NCBI RefSeq assembly: GCF_026914265.1
Contig: NC_069133.1
Span: 12,035,937 to 12,099,936, forward strand
Direction: 5' to 3'
DNA length: 64,000 nt
DNA from: Mya arenaria
Lineage: Eukaryota; Mollusca; Bivalvia; Myida; Myidae
Both the position numbers and the translations under genes were made by a program. Positions 12,841-22,300 of the stretch are shown here, one piece after another (positions within the stretch are counted from its first letter, which is position 1; every line of letters begins with the position of its first letter). The notes beneath the pieces were generated by a model. That model made no database searches. It saw only the letters and a program-made list of their open reading frames with translations, and was not told the origin of the DNA.

Positions 12841-13058
12841 AACCTGCTAAAACATGCTTACAATTCTTAATCCTATGTTTTGAACATCACTTTAATGATT
12901 GTTCTTAAGGCAGGCGTGGTAACCATTCCTTTCAAAACGAAAGTAACTAATCAAATCTACTTTATATTCAATTATATGTTCAAACATTGTTTAATGTGAA
13001 TCACCTACTTACCACAAATATACGAGAGGAAAACTAGCAATCCAACCCACGTAACCAT
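1768..13058 (-). CDS. Gene A: membrane-anchored SPSB-type SPRY protein with PPxY tail
   Basis: Exons by splice consensus: 13058-13013, 11978-11969 (10-nt microexon), 10776-10652, 7847-7689, 6692-6464, 5708-5545, 5270-5175, 1808-1768. They sum to 870 nt (289 aa). Visible parts: signal peptide starting MVTWVGLLVFL; a short polar stub; one transmembrane segment (about residues 36-55, LGAVVLLIAMVTML); then a SPRY domain (about 65-244) with the SPSB-like blocks GKHVFELYW, VGVGSADAPL, LVGSNSYSWGLD and FYMYVDCDS. The last exon ends NDPPPPKY, giving the PPxY motif PPKY. If the exon-7 donor (5174) is not used, a TAG at 5169-5167 ends the protein at 278 aa without PPKY. No SOCS box is seen. With a cleaved signal peptide the SPRY domain would face the cytosol. 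Substrate binding through SPRY is known for SPSB proteins; the NEDD4 link is inference. Confidence 0.8.
2014..5036. repeat. 55-bp minisatellite of about 54 copies, inside gene A last intron
   Basis: Degenerate tandem units of 52-57 bp containing gctgagattggaaacc and actaccgggcggttgg fill 3 kb of the predicted intron between gene A exons at 5175 and 1808. Units differ by substitutions and by G-run length. The block 4259-4523 is five essentially identical 53-bp units, a recent local amplification. Open frames crossing the array on the minus strand come from the repeat, not from genes. Confidence 0.95.
5850..6020. repeat. Two-copy tandem repeat, about 80 bp
   Basis: Two diverged direct copies sharing tatatattc, cccgaatatggtt, cctgcgcccc and accccgtaac lie in a gene A intron. 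A related stretch occurs at about 48850-48935 in reverse sense (ctacggggtt, atatcgggtca). This looks like a dispersed repeat of unknown class. Confidence 0.5.
6784..7151. mobile_element. TTAA-flanked foldback MITE, family 1, copy a
   Basis: Terminal inverted repeats (TTAAAGCTGCACTCTCAC at the left, its complement at the right) bound a 368-bp element whose halves are also largely complementary (gctgacaaaa against ttttgtcag). TTAA at both ends fits piggyBac- or Kolobok-type target duplication. It has no coding capacity. Three more copies are in the window. Confidence 0.85.
7148..7513. mobile_element. TTAA-flanked MITE, family 2, copy a
   Basis: This 366-bp element starts TTAAAGTGACACTCTT and ends with the complement of TTAAAGATGCACTCTTA, so it is also TTAA-flanked. 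It abuts family 1 copy a and shares the TTAA between them. Interior landmarks (aatgattggtg, gtagaaataccgtgtttt) are shared with copies near 8.3, 16.0, 39.2 and 45.7 kb. Confidence 0.8.
7893..7967 (-). pseudogene. Decayed duplicate of the first SPRY exon of gene A
   Basis: Immediately upstream (in gene sense) of the exon at 7847-7689 lies a partial copy of it. Read on the minus strand it still shows WVDSVSPD and TGITGCS, against WVYTVSPDP and TGITGCSDG in the live exon. No intact acceptor/donor pair or full-length frame remains. It is best read as a tandem exon duplication that decayed. Confidence 0.65.
8262..8455. mobile_element. MITE family 2, copy b, right end missing
   Basis: This starts ttaaagtgacactcttattc and follows the family interior (aatgcatttatggaaaatatta, ccttcataagaacc). 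It fades before the right terminal repeat. It lies in a gene A intron. Confidence 0.7.
8891..9069. mobile_element. Pogo/Tigger-like MITE, copy a
   Basis: A 180-bp element with inverted ends (caatcgaaacc, tttggctcgaac at the left; tcgagccaacggggttcgactg at the right) and repeated gctcgaa blocks. The better copy at 18063-18244 shows TA-CAGT ends, as in the pogo/Tigger branch of the Tc1/mariner elements. It is non-coding. Confidence 0.65.
9946..10121. mobile_element. Foldback element with gcgttcagta ends
   Basis: The left end tgcgttcagta and right end tactgaacgca are complementary. The flanking sequence inside each (gtttgcggcgaacg against cgttttccgcgaac) is also partly inverted, and further tactgaacgc copies occur within. 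GC content is well above the surroundings. It looks like a short non-autonomous DNA transposon in a gene A intron; the superfamily is not assigned. Confidence 0.6.
10353..10604. mobile_element. MITE family 1, copy b
   Basis: Starts ttaaagctgcactctcacag and ends ctgtgagagtgcagctttt. It is a shorter 252-bp version of the same foldback element. Its right end is about 48 bp from the donor of the gene A transmembrane exon (10652). Confidence 0.8.
10853..11062 (+). mobile_element. tRNA-derived SINE, copy a
   Basis: A tRNA-like head with A-box-like cgcagtggttagcgca and B-box-like gagttcgatgcccc is followed by a body (gcgcatgtgagtttg, aacacaagaccacactctcg) and the 3' end gataaacataatgttgtaa. A second copy follows within 80 bp. 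This is not a functional tRNA gene because the acceptor stem cannot close. Confidence 0.75.
11134..11321 (+). mobile_element. tRNA-derived SINE, copy b
   Basis: Same family as the copy at 10853: tcgcagtggttagcgca, ggttcaattcccgg, gcgcatgtgagtttgg, aacacaagaccacactctcg and taatataatgttgtaa. Its 3' end abuts the GC-rich palindromic element at 11324. Confidence 0.75.
11324..11644. mobile_element. GC-rich palindromic MITE with G-run ends, copy a
   Basis: The ends are inverted repeats: gcactagtca with aaccacg and a C-run at the left; a G-run, cgtggtt and tgactggtgc at the right. Inside are many ccccgg/ccgggg words and a C-rich strand able to form G-quadruplex or i-motif structures. It has no coding region. 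Related copies lie at 42184 and 42489. Confidence 0.75.
12194..12330. repeat. Direct repeat partner of 13531-13665
   Basis: Shared words with the second copy include cgggtcatt, agtgagctttta, gcgattt, aaacagggtgtttaa and attatcaaacaa. The two copies are about 1.34 kb apart and diverged. They flank the gene A first exon, and their class is unknown. Confidence 0.6.
12589..12841. repeat. (GAT)n microsatellite
   Basis: About 250 bp of GAT repeats with a few interruptions (gatgct, gaatgaat). An open frame through it would encode poly-Asp/poly-Met and is not a gene. It lies in intron 1 of gene A. Confidence 0.95.
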
Positions 13059-13530
13059 CTTGTTTGAAATCCGTTAATTAAAAATGGTTATCGTTTTTAA
13101 AAAAAAATGATCACAAGATTTATCAATTCTTCATGAGTACCGTGGTTTGTTTACATCCGTAACCACGTCTCTCATAAAAGCAGGCGGAATATTGATCTAT
13201 AATTGAAGCGTGTATGGCGGCCATACACTAGTTTTCTGATGAAGCGGGAAGTATAGTGTAGTTTGTCAATCGGGTATAACAGAATGCTGATTGATCTAAT
13301 AAGAATGAAGTATTCACGCAGTAAGACGCATGACACTGTACGTATTAGACAACTAGCAAACGGTGCAAAAGTATCAACTAATACAGGCTATATATCATAC
13401 AGTTTATTTATCTTTTTTCAGTACAAAACAGAAAATAAAACTCGTTAAGCTGTTATTGCTTTCTAATGTAGTTCATCATCTTCAATTTATTTTCCAATTT
13501 AGCTAAGTAGCTTGGACACCATATAAGTAT

Positions 13531-13665
13531 ATATCAAACATGCATATCGGGTCATTCAGTGAGCTTTTAAGGCGATTTGAGAAACAGGGTGTTTAAAAAC
13601 CGTGGTAATATCGTTTTATTTAACATTATCAAACAAATTGTTAGTTTAAAGCTGAACTAATAAAC
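13531..13665. repeat. Direct repeat partner of 12194-12330
   Basis: Diverged copy containing cgggtcattcagtgagc, gcgatttgag, aaacagggtgttt and attatcaaacaa. The following words gaagtatt and acgcagtaaga recur from about 13303, so several small duplications overlap here. Confidence 0.6.
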
Positions 13666-13696
13666 ATGAAGTATTAACGCAGTAAGATGTATGACC

Positions 13697-13748
13697 ACAG
13701 GTGTCCGTCACATAGCTTGATCACTAAAATATGGTGACGGATACCTGT
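13697..13748. repeat. Short hairpin, 15-bp stem
   Basis: Left arm acaggtgtccgtcac (13697-13711) and right arm gtgacggatacctgt (13734-13748) pair at 14 of 15 positions around a 22-nt AT-rich loop. No T-run or ORF is linked to it. Its function is unknown. Confidence 0.6.
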
Positions 13749-14589
13749 GTGTATGGCATTTAAAAACTATCATACAATACTAACACATCACATTACAATA
13801 TTTGCATAAACTGACACTACTCGATCCCGTGTGTAGGTGCTCGACTATCCACAAAAGGGTCAGCTATTCGATGCCCTATTTAGTGACCTTTCAAAATGAA
13901 CTCCCTACTGTATCTTTCTTCCCAGGAAACGGACACATTCGTTATTATTGTATGCTTTATTATTTAATTCCATCGATGTAAGGAAATGTGTCAAAAATGA
14001 TATTTCTTTAAAGAAAAAAAGAAGAAAAACTTGTAGAGCGTATAAAATGGGAAAATAATAGAGGCGATATATTATACAATTTATTATATTTTTTTAAGGA
14101 CAAGAGCCTTTCTAAAATAGAAAATAAAACATAACACAAGCACAATAATCTCTTAAGAACATTTTGTAAGTATACAGTATAAATACATAAAAACGATTAA
14201 AATAGTATAAGACAGAAAGGAATCGCAGAGCAAAGTAGCTGCTAAGAAGAGAACCCACTCAACTGTTTTACTAAGGATAATGCATTATTAATTTATTAAT
14301 GATAGTTTACTGTATTGCTAAACCACATAAGAGCATAACATAGGTGTGTGAAATAAATAATTAAATAAATTCTCCATAACCGATTTCATCATAAGTGTCT
14401 GGATGTCTAACACATAAAGCTATGATTTAAAACATGTTCCCGACATAATGCTATGCATTGCATTGTAGAATAAATAAAAGTGAAACGCTAATCTGCTCAT
14501 TTCGTACAGTTTTGTAATATCTATTATCAATCATAATACGATGTATGTATATACTATGAATATCACCACGTGATTTGGAAATAATGGTA

Positions 14590-14632
14590 AGTTGAGTTGA
14601 GTTGAGATGAGTTGAGTTGAGTTGAGTTGAGC
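14590..14632. repeat. (GAGTT)n microsatellite
   Basis: Eight or so pentamers of ttgag with one gatga variant. Confidence 0.9.
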
Positions 14633-14755
14633 CCTAAATTATATATTAGTTTTAAATGGATATCATAAGATTCATTAATGAATGTGATACAACTCATAGG
14701 AAGATGAAACCACATAATTCGCATAAAGTTGTAAATAATCATCACGTTCGCTGTA

Positions 14756-15116
14756 CAAGCTTCATTCTCACGGATTCGCCGTTTTGACTATTTGTTTTTA
14801 TTATTTTGTCTTGGAATGAGCCATTTTTTGCGTATGTATCAGCAAACCAGTGATATAAGACTGCTGATAAAAGATCAGATCACAGATTTCCATATTTCCA
14901 TTCGAAAATTTATGTTTTATGTCTAAACGCGTTACTAACGATTTAAGAAAAATGCATAAAACATCAATTTTTGAACGTAAATATGAAAATCTGCGATCTG
15001 ATTTTTGTCAGCAGTCTAATATCACCGGTTTCCATGCATTTTCGCATAATTGCTCGTTCCAAGACAAAGCATAAAAAGGTTGTCAAAACATTCAATCTGT
15101 GAGCGTGCAGTTTCAA
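14756..15116. mobile_element. MITE family 1, copy c
   Basis: A long foldback copy. Its left end (aagcttcattctcacggatt) and right end (aatctgtgagcgtgcagttt) are inverted. The halves mirror each other around acgcgttactaacg, with gctgataaaagatcagatc against gatctgatttttgtcagc. The ends are more diverged than in copy a. Confidence 0.8.
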
Positions 15117-15803
15117 TTAGTTAAGATAAATTTCTGAATTTTGTTACTTGTTAAATCTTCAAAACTCTTGAATAGTCATTTAGTTATATTGTAATTCTTG
15201 CTGGATCTTGGTTCAATTTTATGACATCACTTCCGCTTGACCTGGATTCAATTTGATTACGTCACTTCCGCTCATCATGATTAATACTCTGCCTTTTCTG
15301 GTACTTTCATTGCTGGAATAAAAATATATACATTTTCCCTTTACAGTGATAGTAATTCAATGAATATACATGTTAAAGTAAATGTCATAGGTAGAAAATA
15401 TTTACTTATGTCATAAGGTTTATATACAATAAGCCGATTGCTCATAATTGTGTTAGAGTTAACAACGGCATTAACGCCATCGCTGTTAACTTTTAAACCT
15501 GAACTACTTCAATATTAACAATTACAGCTGAAACATTTGACTCAAGTTTTGTTAGAATTACAGCAAATTAAAGGTTATCTATTTAACGATTTGAACTATG
15601 ACGTCGACAACGTTGTTAACTTAACCAAAGTTCTGAACAATTGGCTTAATACGTTTTAAATGACTTTCGGTTGTAACCTAATTAAAATCATTAATAATTG
15701 CGGTATTGATGGTTTGGTTCAAATTAGACATTCTATTTTTATAACACTTTTGTATTTCTGATGTTTGTTGCTACAATGAATAACGTTAAGTCAATGTTAT
15801 CTA

Positions 15804-18800
15804 TTAAAAGGTGACGTCACATGTGTACTCACGTTCGGTCTGCTCGTACGGAGGTGGAAGCTCATTTGCAGGAATTCTCGTCTGTACAACACCTGACATG
15901 GCGGCGCGATTTTCTGGAAAACGACAACAACCATCATGTAATATGTTCATAAATATCACCTTCAATCTGACAGGAATTTCCATTTTAACAAATACATGTA
16001 CCTGGCTCCACTTCCCTGACAAATCTTAATCATAATTTACTAAAGTGACACTCTTATTCACAATCAATACATACACATGTATAACAAACATACATGTTGA
16101 CTGATAAACCTTTAACTACTTACTGAATAATGCATTTATGGAAAATATTAGTTACTTATAACAAGATTGTAGCCGTGTTTTTAATAGCTGAAAACGCAAC
16201 AATATTAAATGATTAGTGATAGCTAAAAGATTTACTGTAGTCAACTATCGTTTCAAAAGGTAGAAATACCGTGTTTTTTGCATCTTTCTATCAAAATAAA
16301 CTCTGTATCCTTCATAAAAACTTTTGTTTTCGATATGTTTTAATCCTTTTTGATATATTAAAACATTTCTTGGACTATTAATTGTGGTAAATCTTAAAGT
16401 ATCTTTTTTGTTTAGCCAATTTAACAATTAATGTGGTTGGTTTTGCAAAATAAAAACAAGTTAAACGTGATAATGGTGCACATAACTTTCTCAAAGCGTC
16501 TCATATTGCCTAAACGTGAGAAAATAACATAAATTATGCCTAAACAGAATTAGTGTGCTTAGTTTGATCTTGTTAAAAGGGACTTCAGAATGTTCAAGAA
16601 ATTACTTTCTAGAGTACATATACTTTGTGTTTCGCGATTAAGATATCTATTGGCAATCAATTCATAAAGAAACATGAACTCGTACTTTAAGAGACCTATT
16701 AGAGACTAATTTCAACCATTTTAAACAAGAGATACAATAACGTATATGCTCAAAAACCTTCACGGGGTATGTGTTTAAATGTATAGGGTTTGAGTGTATT
16801 GAGTGATTTCTTCGTGAATAAGTAACCTTAAAAAGCGGAGCAGTTAAAGCAATTTATTTAATCATAAGTCATAGGCGTATATAGCCCTCTATTCATGTGG
16901 ATTCATAATTGTGCTACGGGGGTTTGGGGACATGCCCCCTTGGACAATTTTGAAAACCATGGAGCAATCTCGGCGTTCTAAGGTGCATTATTTATTACCG
17001 GAAAATGGACAGTTTTGGGATCAGGGAGTTAAGTACGCATACTGCAACTTTGGTGTTTTTTTGTCAGAATCATGTGGATTCAGCCGCGTACTCGCATATA
17101 GGCAGCTACGCGACTGTATAATGATCGTCTTCAGCAATAAGTAACGATTCTTCACAAATATCAAAATAAATGTTTGAAAACTCTAGCGCCCCTGGTTGGC
17201 TGACAATGTAGGGCAAACATTAATACAACTATGAGTTTACCTGATCCTAAATATCTCATGGACACCTGGCCGCTGGGTTGTGCGATGCCGATCATTGCGA
17301 ACACCGGAAGTGCAGTCCTCTCGAAACGGATGGGGGATCCGTAGAAGACGCCGTCCGTCCCGTACCCCACCGTACAGCTATCACAGTCCACGTACATGTA
17401 GAACCTGGCGTTATACAAAATTTAATACACTTTATTAACTTTCCAAATATTTATTTAGTTGAATAAAAAAAAATTCTGCTTATACTGTATATTAACAAAA
17501 CAGTGTCAATAACAATTTAACTTGATTTGATATTTTTGACAATCAACGTATACGATCCTGAGTGTTTAAATTTCTTACTTTGGCATTTTTTTTATCAATG
17601 TTTGATCGTAATCTGCCTATTAACGATTCAAACATCGGTACCATGGCTCTTTTATTTGACCGAATACTTTAACTTTGTCCGAATTTACGAATCTAACAAT
17701 TATGTTTATTCCACAGGCTCCTTAATAAAAATAATGATTTTGATACAAAAATGCAGCAACCTGAACTTGGCTGCTTGTGATGACATAGCCAGAAATACTG
17801 CTTAAGTATTGTTTCACTCCCATAATGGTGTGAATAATGGTTTTGGATTCCAACTCTCGCAAATGAGGTTTTGGGTTCGATTTACACATGGGATACTTTC
17901 TCATAGTCTCTCTAAATGGACACGAGTACTGGTTTCTTACCAGCAAGCAGACTCTAAGAGTGATTATATTACCTTTCAGCTTTCGTCACAATCGAGCGAA
18001 AAAAAATACAAACTTAATCTTACTATTAACAAAGGAAAATGATTTATTATATATCTTTAATATACAGTCAAATCCCGTTGGCTCGAAATCGCTTGGCTCA
18101 AATTCCTCGATGGCTCGAATTGGATGATGTAAATGGCCGATTTCTTTATACTGATTGTAATCATTTCCGCTTGGCTCGAATATTCCGAGCCTCGATGTAT
18201 TTTCGCCGGTCCCTGGGAGATCGAGCCAACGGGGTTCCACTGTATTTGCGTTAAATGCAGGTACATACTTGTCTGGGGCCATGCCTTTGTTGGCCATATT
18301 TTCAGTTTTTTCTCCATTGTGGACGCACATTTTCCTGGCCAGATCGTAACCCCACGAAAACCTGTTAGCCCCTACTAGCGAGTCCTTGGGCTTTAAGTAC
18401 AGAGGGGCATCATCCGACCCCACACCGACCGTCGCGTGAGTACCCCGGTGGACCTGTTGCCAGAAAATCTCAAACACGTGTTTCCCCTTCGCCAACGCTG
18501 AAATTATGCACAAGAATGACTTGAAAGCGACCCGATTGCCGAAATACGCATTAAAAGAGCCGCCTGGTACATGTTATATCAATTTTAGTGGTTGTGTTTA
18601 AAACAATAAGCGGATATGGGGGAATAAACGACAAGAAAGTGTTCATATACGTTAAGTATTAGAAACAATGCACCAGTGAGAGATAAACGGATCCAGGACA
18701 TACGATATGATTTGCTTAATCTCTTAATCATAAAAAAAGAAAACAAAACATCTACGTGCGCCCCATCTAGCTCCGTCGGTCTCGTGACTCCCCTTTCGAT

Positions 18801-18914
18801 GTCTGAGAACGTTGTTCGGGTCCACGATGTTAAGTCCGTCCGAACAGCCCATGATTCCAGTGTCCAGGGTCGGGTCAGGACTGATAGTGTATGCCCACTG
18901 TGGCATTGGAGTGG
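15804..18914 (-). CDS. SPRY cassette B with PPPY tail (second SPRY of the C/B locus)
   Basis: Exons 18914-18756, 18497-18269, 17404-17241 and 15913-15804 have exactly the lengths of the matching gene A exons for the first three (159, 229, 164 nt). The SPRY domain shows PQWAYTISPDP, GCSDGLNIVDPNN, GKHVFEIFW, RGTHATVGVGSDDAPLY, LVGANRFSWGYD and FYMYVDCDSCTVGYG. The tail exon begins ENRAAM and contains ELPPPYEQTE, a PPxY motif, before a TAA. A phase-1 donor-like site (C/GTGAGT, 15833/15832) lies inside this tail, so it may also splice onward. No signal or transmembrane exon precedes the cassette: only about 160 bp separate it from the cassette C tail, whose phase-1 donor fits its acceptor. It is therefore read as the 3' part of the gene starting at 26627. 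The alternative is a promoterless duplicate. Confidence 0.75.
16041..16410. mobile_element. MITE family 2, copy c
   Basis: Starts taaagtgacactcttattc and runs through aatgcatttatggaaaatatta, ggtagaaataccgtgtttt and attgtggtaaatctt. The right terminal repeat is eroded. It lies in the intron between the last two exons of cassette B. Confidence 0.75.
17811..18013 (+). mobile_element. Second tRNA-derived SINE family, degraded
   Basis: A B-box-like ttgggttcgatttacac is followed by the body words gggatactttctcatag, ctctctaaatgga, gagtactggtttctt, agcaagcagactc, agagtgatta and tttcgtcacaatcgagcg, ending in a short A-run. This layout is typical of a bivalve tRNA SINE and differs from the family at 10853. 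It lies in a cassette B intron. Confidence 0.65.
18063..18244. mobile_element. Pogo/Tigger-like MITE, copy b
   Basis: The ends tacagtcaaatcccgttggc and gccaacggggttccactgta are inverted repeats with TA duplications and CAGT termini. The body repeats ggctcgaa. The element sits 25 bp from the donor of the cassette B exon at 18269. Confidence 0.75.
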
Positions 18915-19209
18915 CTGAAATTAATGAGTTTTGTTATTTCATGTTTCATACCATAGCCAACTAATTTCATTGAAAACACGTGTTCTGTCAGATTTGCAAC
19001 AGTGATGCAAGAACATATTAGCTATGAAAGGTTTAACTGTCGCCATGAATGACTATTTATCTTTTATTCACGTCAAGATTAAGATTTAAACAATAAATGA
19101 AGATTCGTATATGTATAAACGTATGTATGCAGCAGAAATGTGGGGATTGTCATTAAACGACGCAATGGAGCGAACTCATCGATACTTATCAAAACACAAT
19201 ACAATTTAC

Positions 19210-19363
19210 CGTCTCTGTTCGCGGGGTTGCTAGGTGGGGGAGGGGGAGGGTTCTGGTTTACTACTGCAACCGTTATGACGTCGCCGCTATTGCCTGTCGC
19301 CCCCTTGCTTCCTGTGCCGCCTCGATTTTCTGTAATAATAATTTATGCTTATAATAATAATAA

Positions 19364-19394
<31 letters not shown>

Positions 19395-22300
19395 AAGAAG
19401 AAGAAGAAGAAGAAGAAGAAGAAGAAGAAGACAAAATTCATGTTATGGTATTGAAAAGATGGTTTCAGTGTGGCTACAATTTCATTGGAACGTACTTAAT
19501 ATTTCTTTTTCTCATTTAGTGACAGGCTAAGATACGAACAACTGTTTCTATATGTTTCTATGACGATCTGAATGATGGTGTTGAAGGAAATGTGAAGACC
19601 TTGTCTAATTTGATCGGAATGGGCTACGATTATATAGATATTACAACATTAAACAGAATTAAGAATTGGAGATAAAACGAATACTGAATATCCAGCAAAA
19701 GAGGGCACACGACAAAGCGTATTGGTGGGGATCGCATGTACCAGAAGTACTGATTATTTTTCCGATTGGCTTCAATATGGCTAACTGGCTGCAATGTTGG
19801 ATACTTCCTTTTTGTATGTGTTTTTTTTCAACATTCCTTACATTTTTCATTTTATATTTCAAGCATTTTTTTACATTCACTAAAATCTAACCATGAATCA
19901 ATTATAATTATCCGAACCGTTTGTTCTTTTTGTCAGCCATACTACAATGTATTTCTCATACTATGTTCTAGCCATCAATTGTTTATTGAGACTGGTCGAC
20001 ATTTTGGTATCGAAAGGGAAAATAGACTGTGTAGATATAGCTTAATTAATTTTGATATCAGATGTGTAGAAGATGAATTTCATGTATTCTTTCAATGTAA
20101 CAAATTCAGGAAAGAAAGGCGATTTTATATCTATAAATGGTACATGGGTAGGCAAGACTTCCAAAACTTCATAAATCTTATGCTAAGTCTAAACGATGAC
20201 CGAATAAAAAATATAGCATTCTTTGTAAATGTAATAATGAAACAAAAAGATAATGAAAAATGAATGTCTTTAAGGAATCACAACTCTTAAGATCTTATGC
20301 TTTGTATTGTATGTGTTGTATTATGGGCCGGAGGCCTTTCTTTACAAATAAAATTTGAATTTGAATTTGAGTTTTGGAATTTTGTTAAGCTGAGATTATA
20401 AAAGAGTCCAAAGGAGATAATTCAAAATACGTATTTGTTGTTAAAATAAGAAAAGTTACTCTTCCTTCTTGACAATGGTATCACCTTTAAGTTATTAATA
20501 CTTTTATTGCAATGTTAAGACCAGATTATTGAAATATTGATTGGCTATTGGAATAAAAATGGTGTATTTGTTTTGTATAGCGAGTATTTATGGTAATAGT
20601 CATACTAAGCCAGTAAAACAACAAACCAGTAGAAAAAAACCATAATTATGCATATTAAAATTAAGTGAGCGAGCCAAAAAAAAACTTAGTACGGGTTTCA
20701 TAAATAAACTTAAAATCCAAATGATGTCAGAGCTATGAAGTGACCTCCCCCCCCCCAACTATAAATATCCCCTAAGTGGCTACGTTTATTGCATTATTTG
20801 AAGTCGACGAACCGTCTTCACTTTTGTATTTCTTTTCAAAAGTTTACTTCAAAGAGTACTTGTAGGGAGTGTGAAATTCTCATTCATAAGAGATTTGACT
20901 AATATATCTATGTATGAATAACATCATAGCTCTGGTGTACGAGACAGTAAACATTAAACACCGCGCACTTTTCATCTGATCTTAAAGGGACTGTACACCA
21001 GATTGGCACCAAAAAAAGTTTTTTTCTGTAACGAATCTTTGGACAATTCTTTAATAGAATGTGTTACGCTTTGATATCATAATTTTAAAAAAAGAAACCA
21101 ATGTAAAAAAATGTGTTGAAGACCGGGTTCAAACTCGTGTCATCAAAATTGCAGTCCGTTATTGTATCCACAGTGCGACGAAGGCTTAAACTCAATCTTA
21201 ATCTTGGTAATATCACGTGATAACACCGATTAGCCAATCACGCATAAGGAATGAATTCTACTAGGTAGACATACTCAGAAACATTTTTAAATGGAAAAGT
21301 ACGAAATAATTGCTAAACTTAAATAAATTGTAAACAATGTGGTACTTCAGTTAGTAAGTTTCAATGCATTGTACACATAAATACCATGTTTATGCCACTT
21401 TTCGACAATTTTCTTTTTTTCTTGCAAATTGATCATCTGGTGCACAGTTGCTTTAAAAATAAAGATCGAGATAAGGGATGTGTTATGGGTGTCAATACAG
21501 TCGTATTCCTTTTTTGTACTCCTTTTTTGATATGTCAACGTAGATAATGATAATAACATGAGTAATTAAATATTTCGACAAAACCGAAATTTAACAATGG
21601 TTAAAGTCAAGATTTCCATGCAACACATACCAGATCCCCAGTAACGCATGCTAATCTTTGCATTAGGTTGTGCGCATCCGACCATCGCGTAAACCGGAAG
21701 ATCGCTGGGAGAGAACCGGATGGGCGTGCCCTGGTAGGCACCGTCCGTGCCAAACCCAGCAGTACAGCTGTCACAATCCACGTACATGTAAAACCTTAGA
21801 AGGAAGAAAGAAATCTTAAATATCCACAACTAAATTTGCCTTCAAGTGGACCCAATGGTTTTGAGTTGTACCTTTACTTTCTACAGGTGGTAAAAAAATA
21901 AATATTAGCGATATTTTGGCGCTTTTTGAACTGGGGAGTTAGTGGCCACGTAGCTATTAACTGAAAGGAAAAAAAAACATATATAAAAGCTATTATTTTT
22001 ATGTTTGTACACAAATAATCAATTTTATACACAAAATAAAGATAAGATGACAGTATTACTACATTGATATTTTTCTTTGTGTAACTTGATGTTTACACCC
22101 AAAGCAGCAGAAAATAGTTCTTACTTGTCCGGCATCATGCCAGCGTTGGCCATATTCTGAACCTTTTCTCCCTTGTGGACGATCATCTTCCTGGACAAGT
22201 CGAAGCCCCACGATAATTTGTTAGCCCCTACAAGTGACTCTTTGGGTTTAACGTAGAGGGGAGCGTCGTCCGATCCGACCCCGACGGTAGCGTGAGTACC

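Larger units (their letters stand above)
13059..15803. other. Intergenic region between gene A and the C/B SPRY locus
   Basis: No gene is recognised. It contains the gene A promoter region just upstream of 13058 on the minus strand, a repeat copy at 13531-13665, a short hairpin at 13697-13748, a (GAGTT)n run at 14590-14632 and a family 1 MITE at 14756-15116. The remainder is AT-rich. Confidence 0.5.

Noticed and set aside
16911-17144. 77-residue plus-strand frame
   Set aside because: Lies in a cassette B intron; no homology, splice signals or paralogous counterpart.
19079-19209. Read-through extension of the cassette C tail to the TAA at 19079
   Set aside because: Sequence past the donor loses the tail character and reads like intron; splicing at 19210 gives a consistent phase-1 junction.
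19140-19530. Plus-strand Gly-rich and Lys/Arg-rich frames
   Set aside because: Antisense to the Pro-rich tail exon of cassette C and then an (AAG)n run; no independent support.
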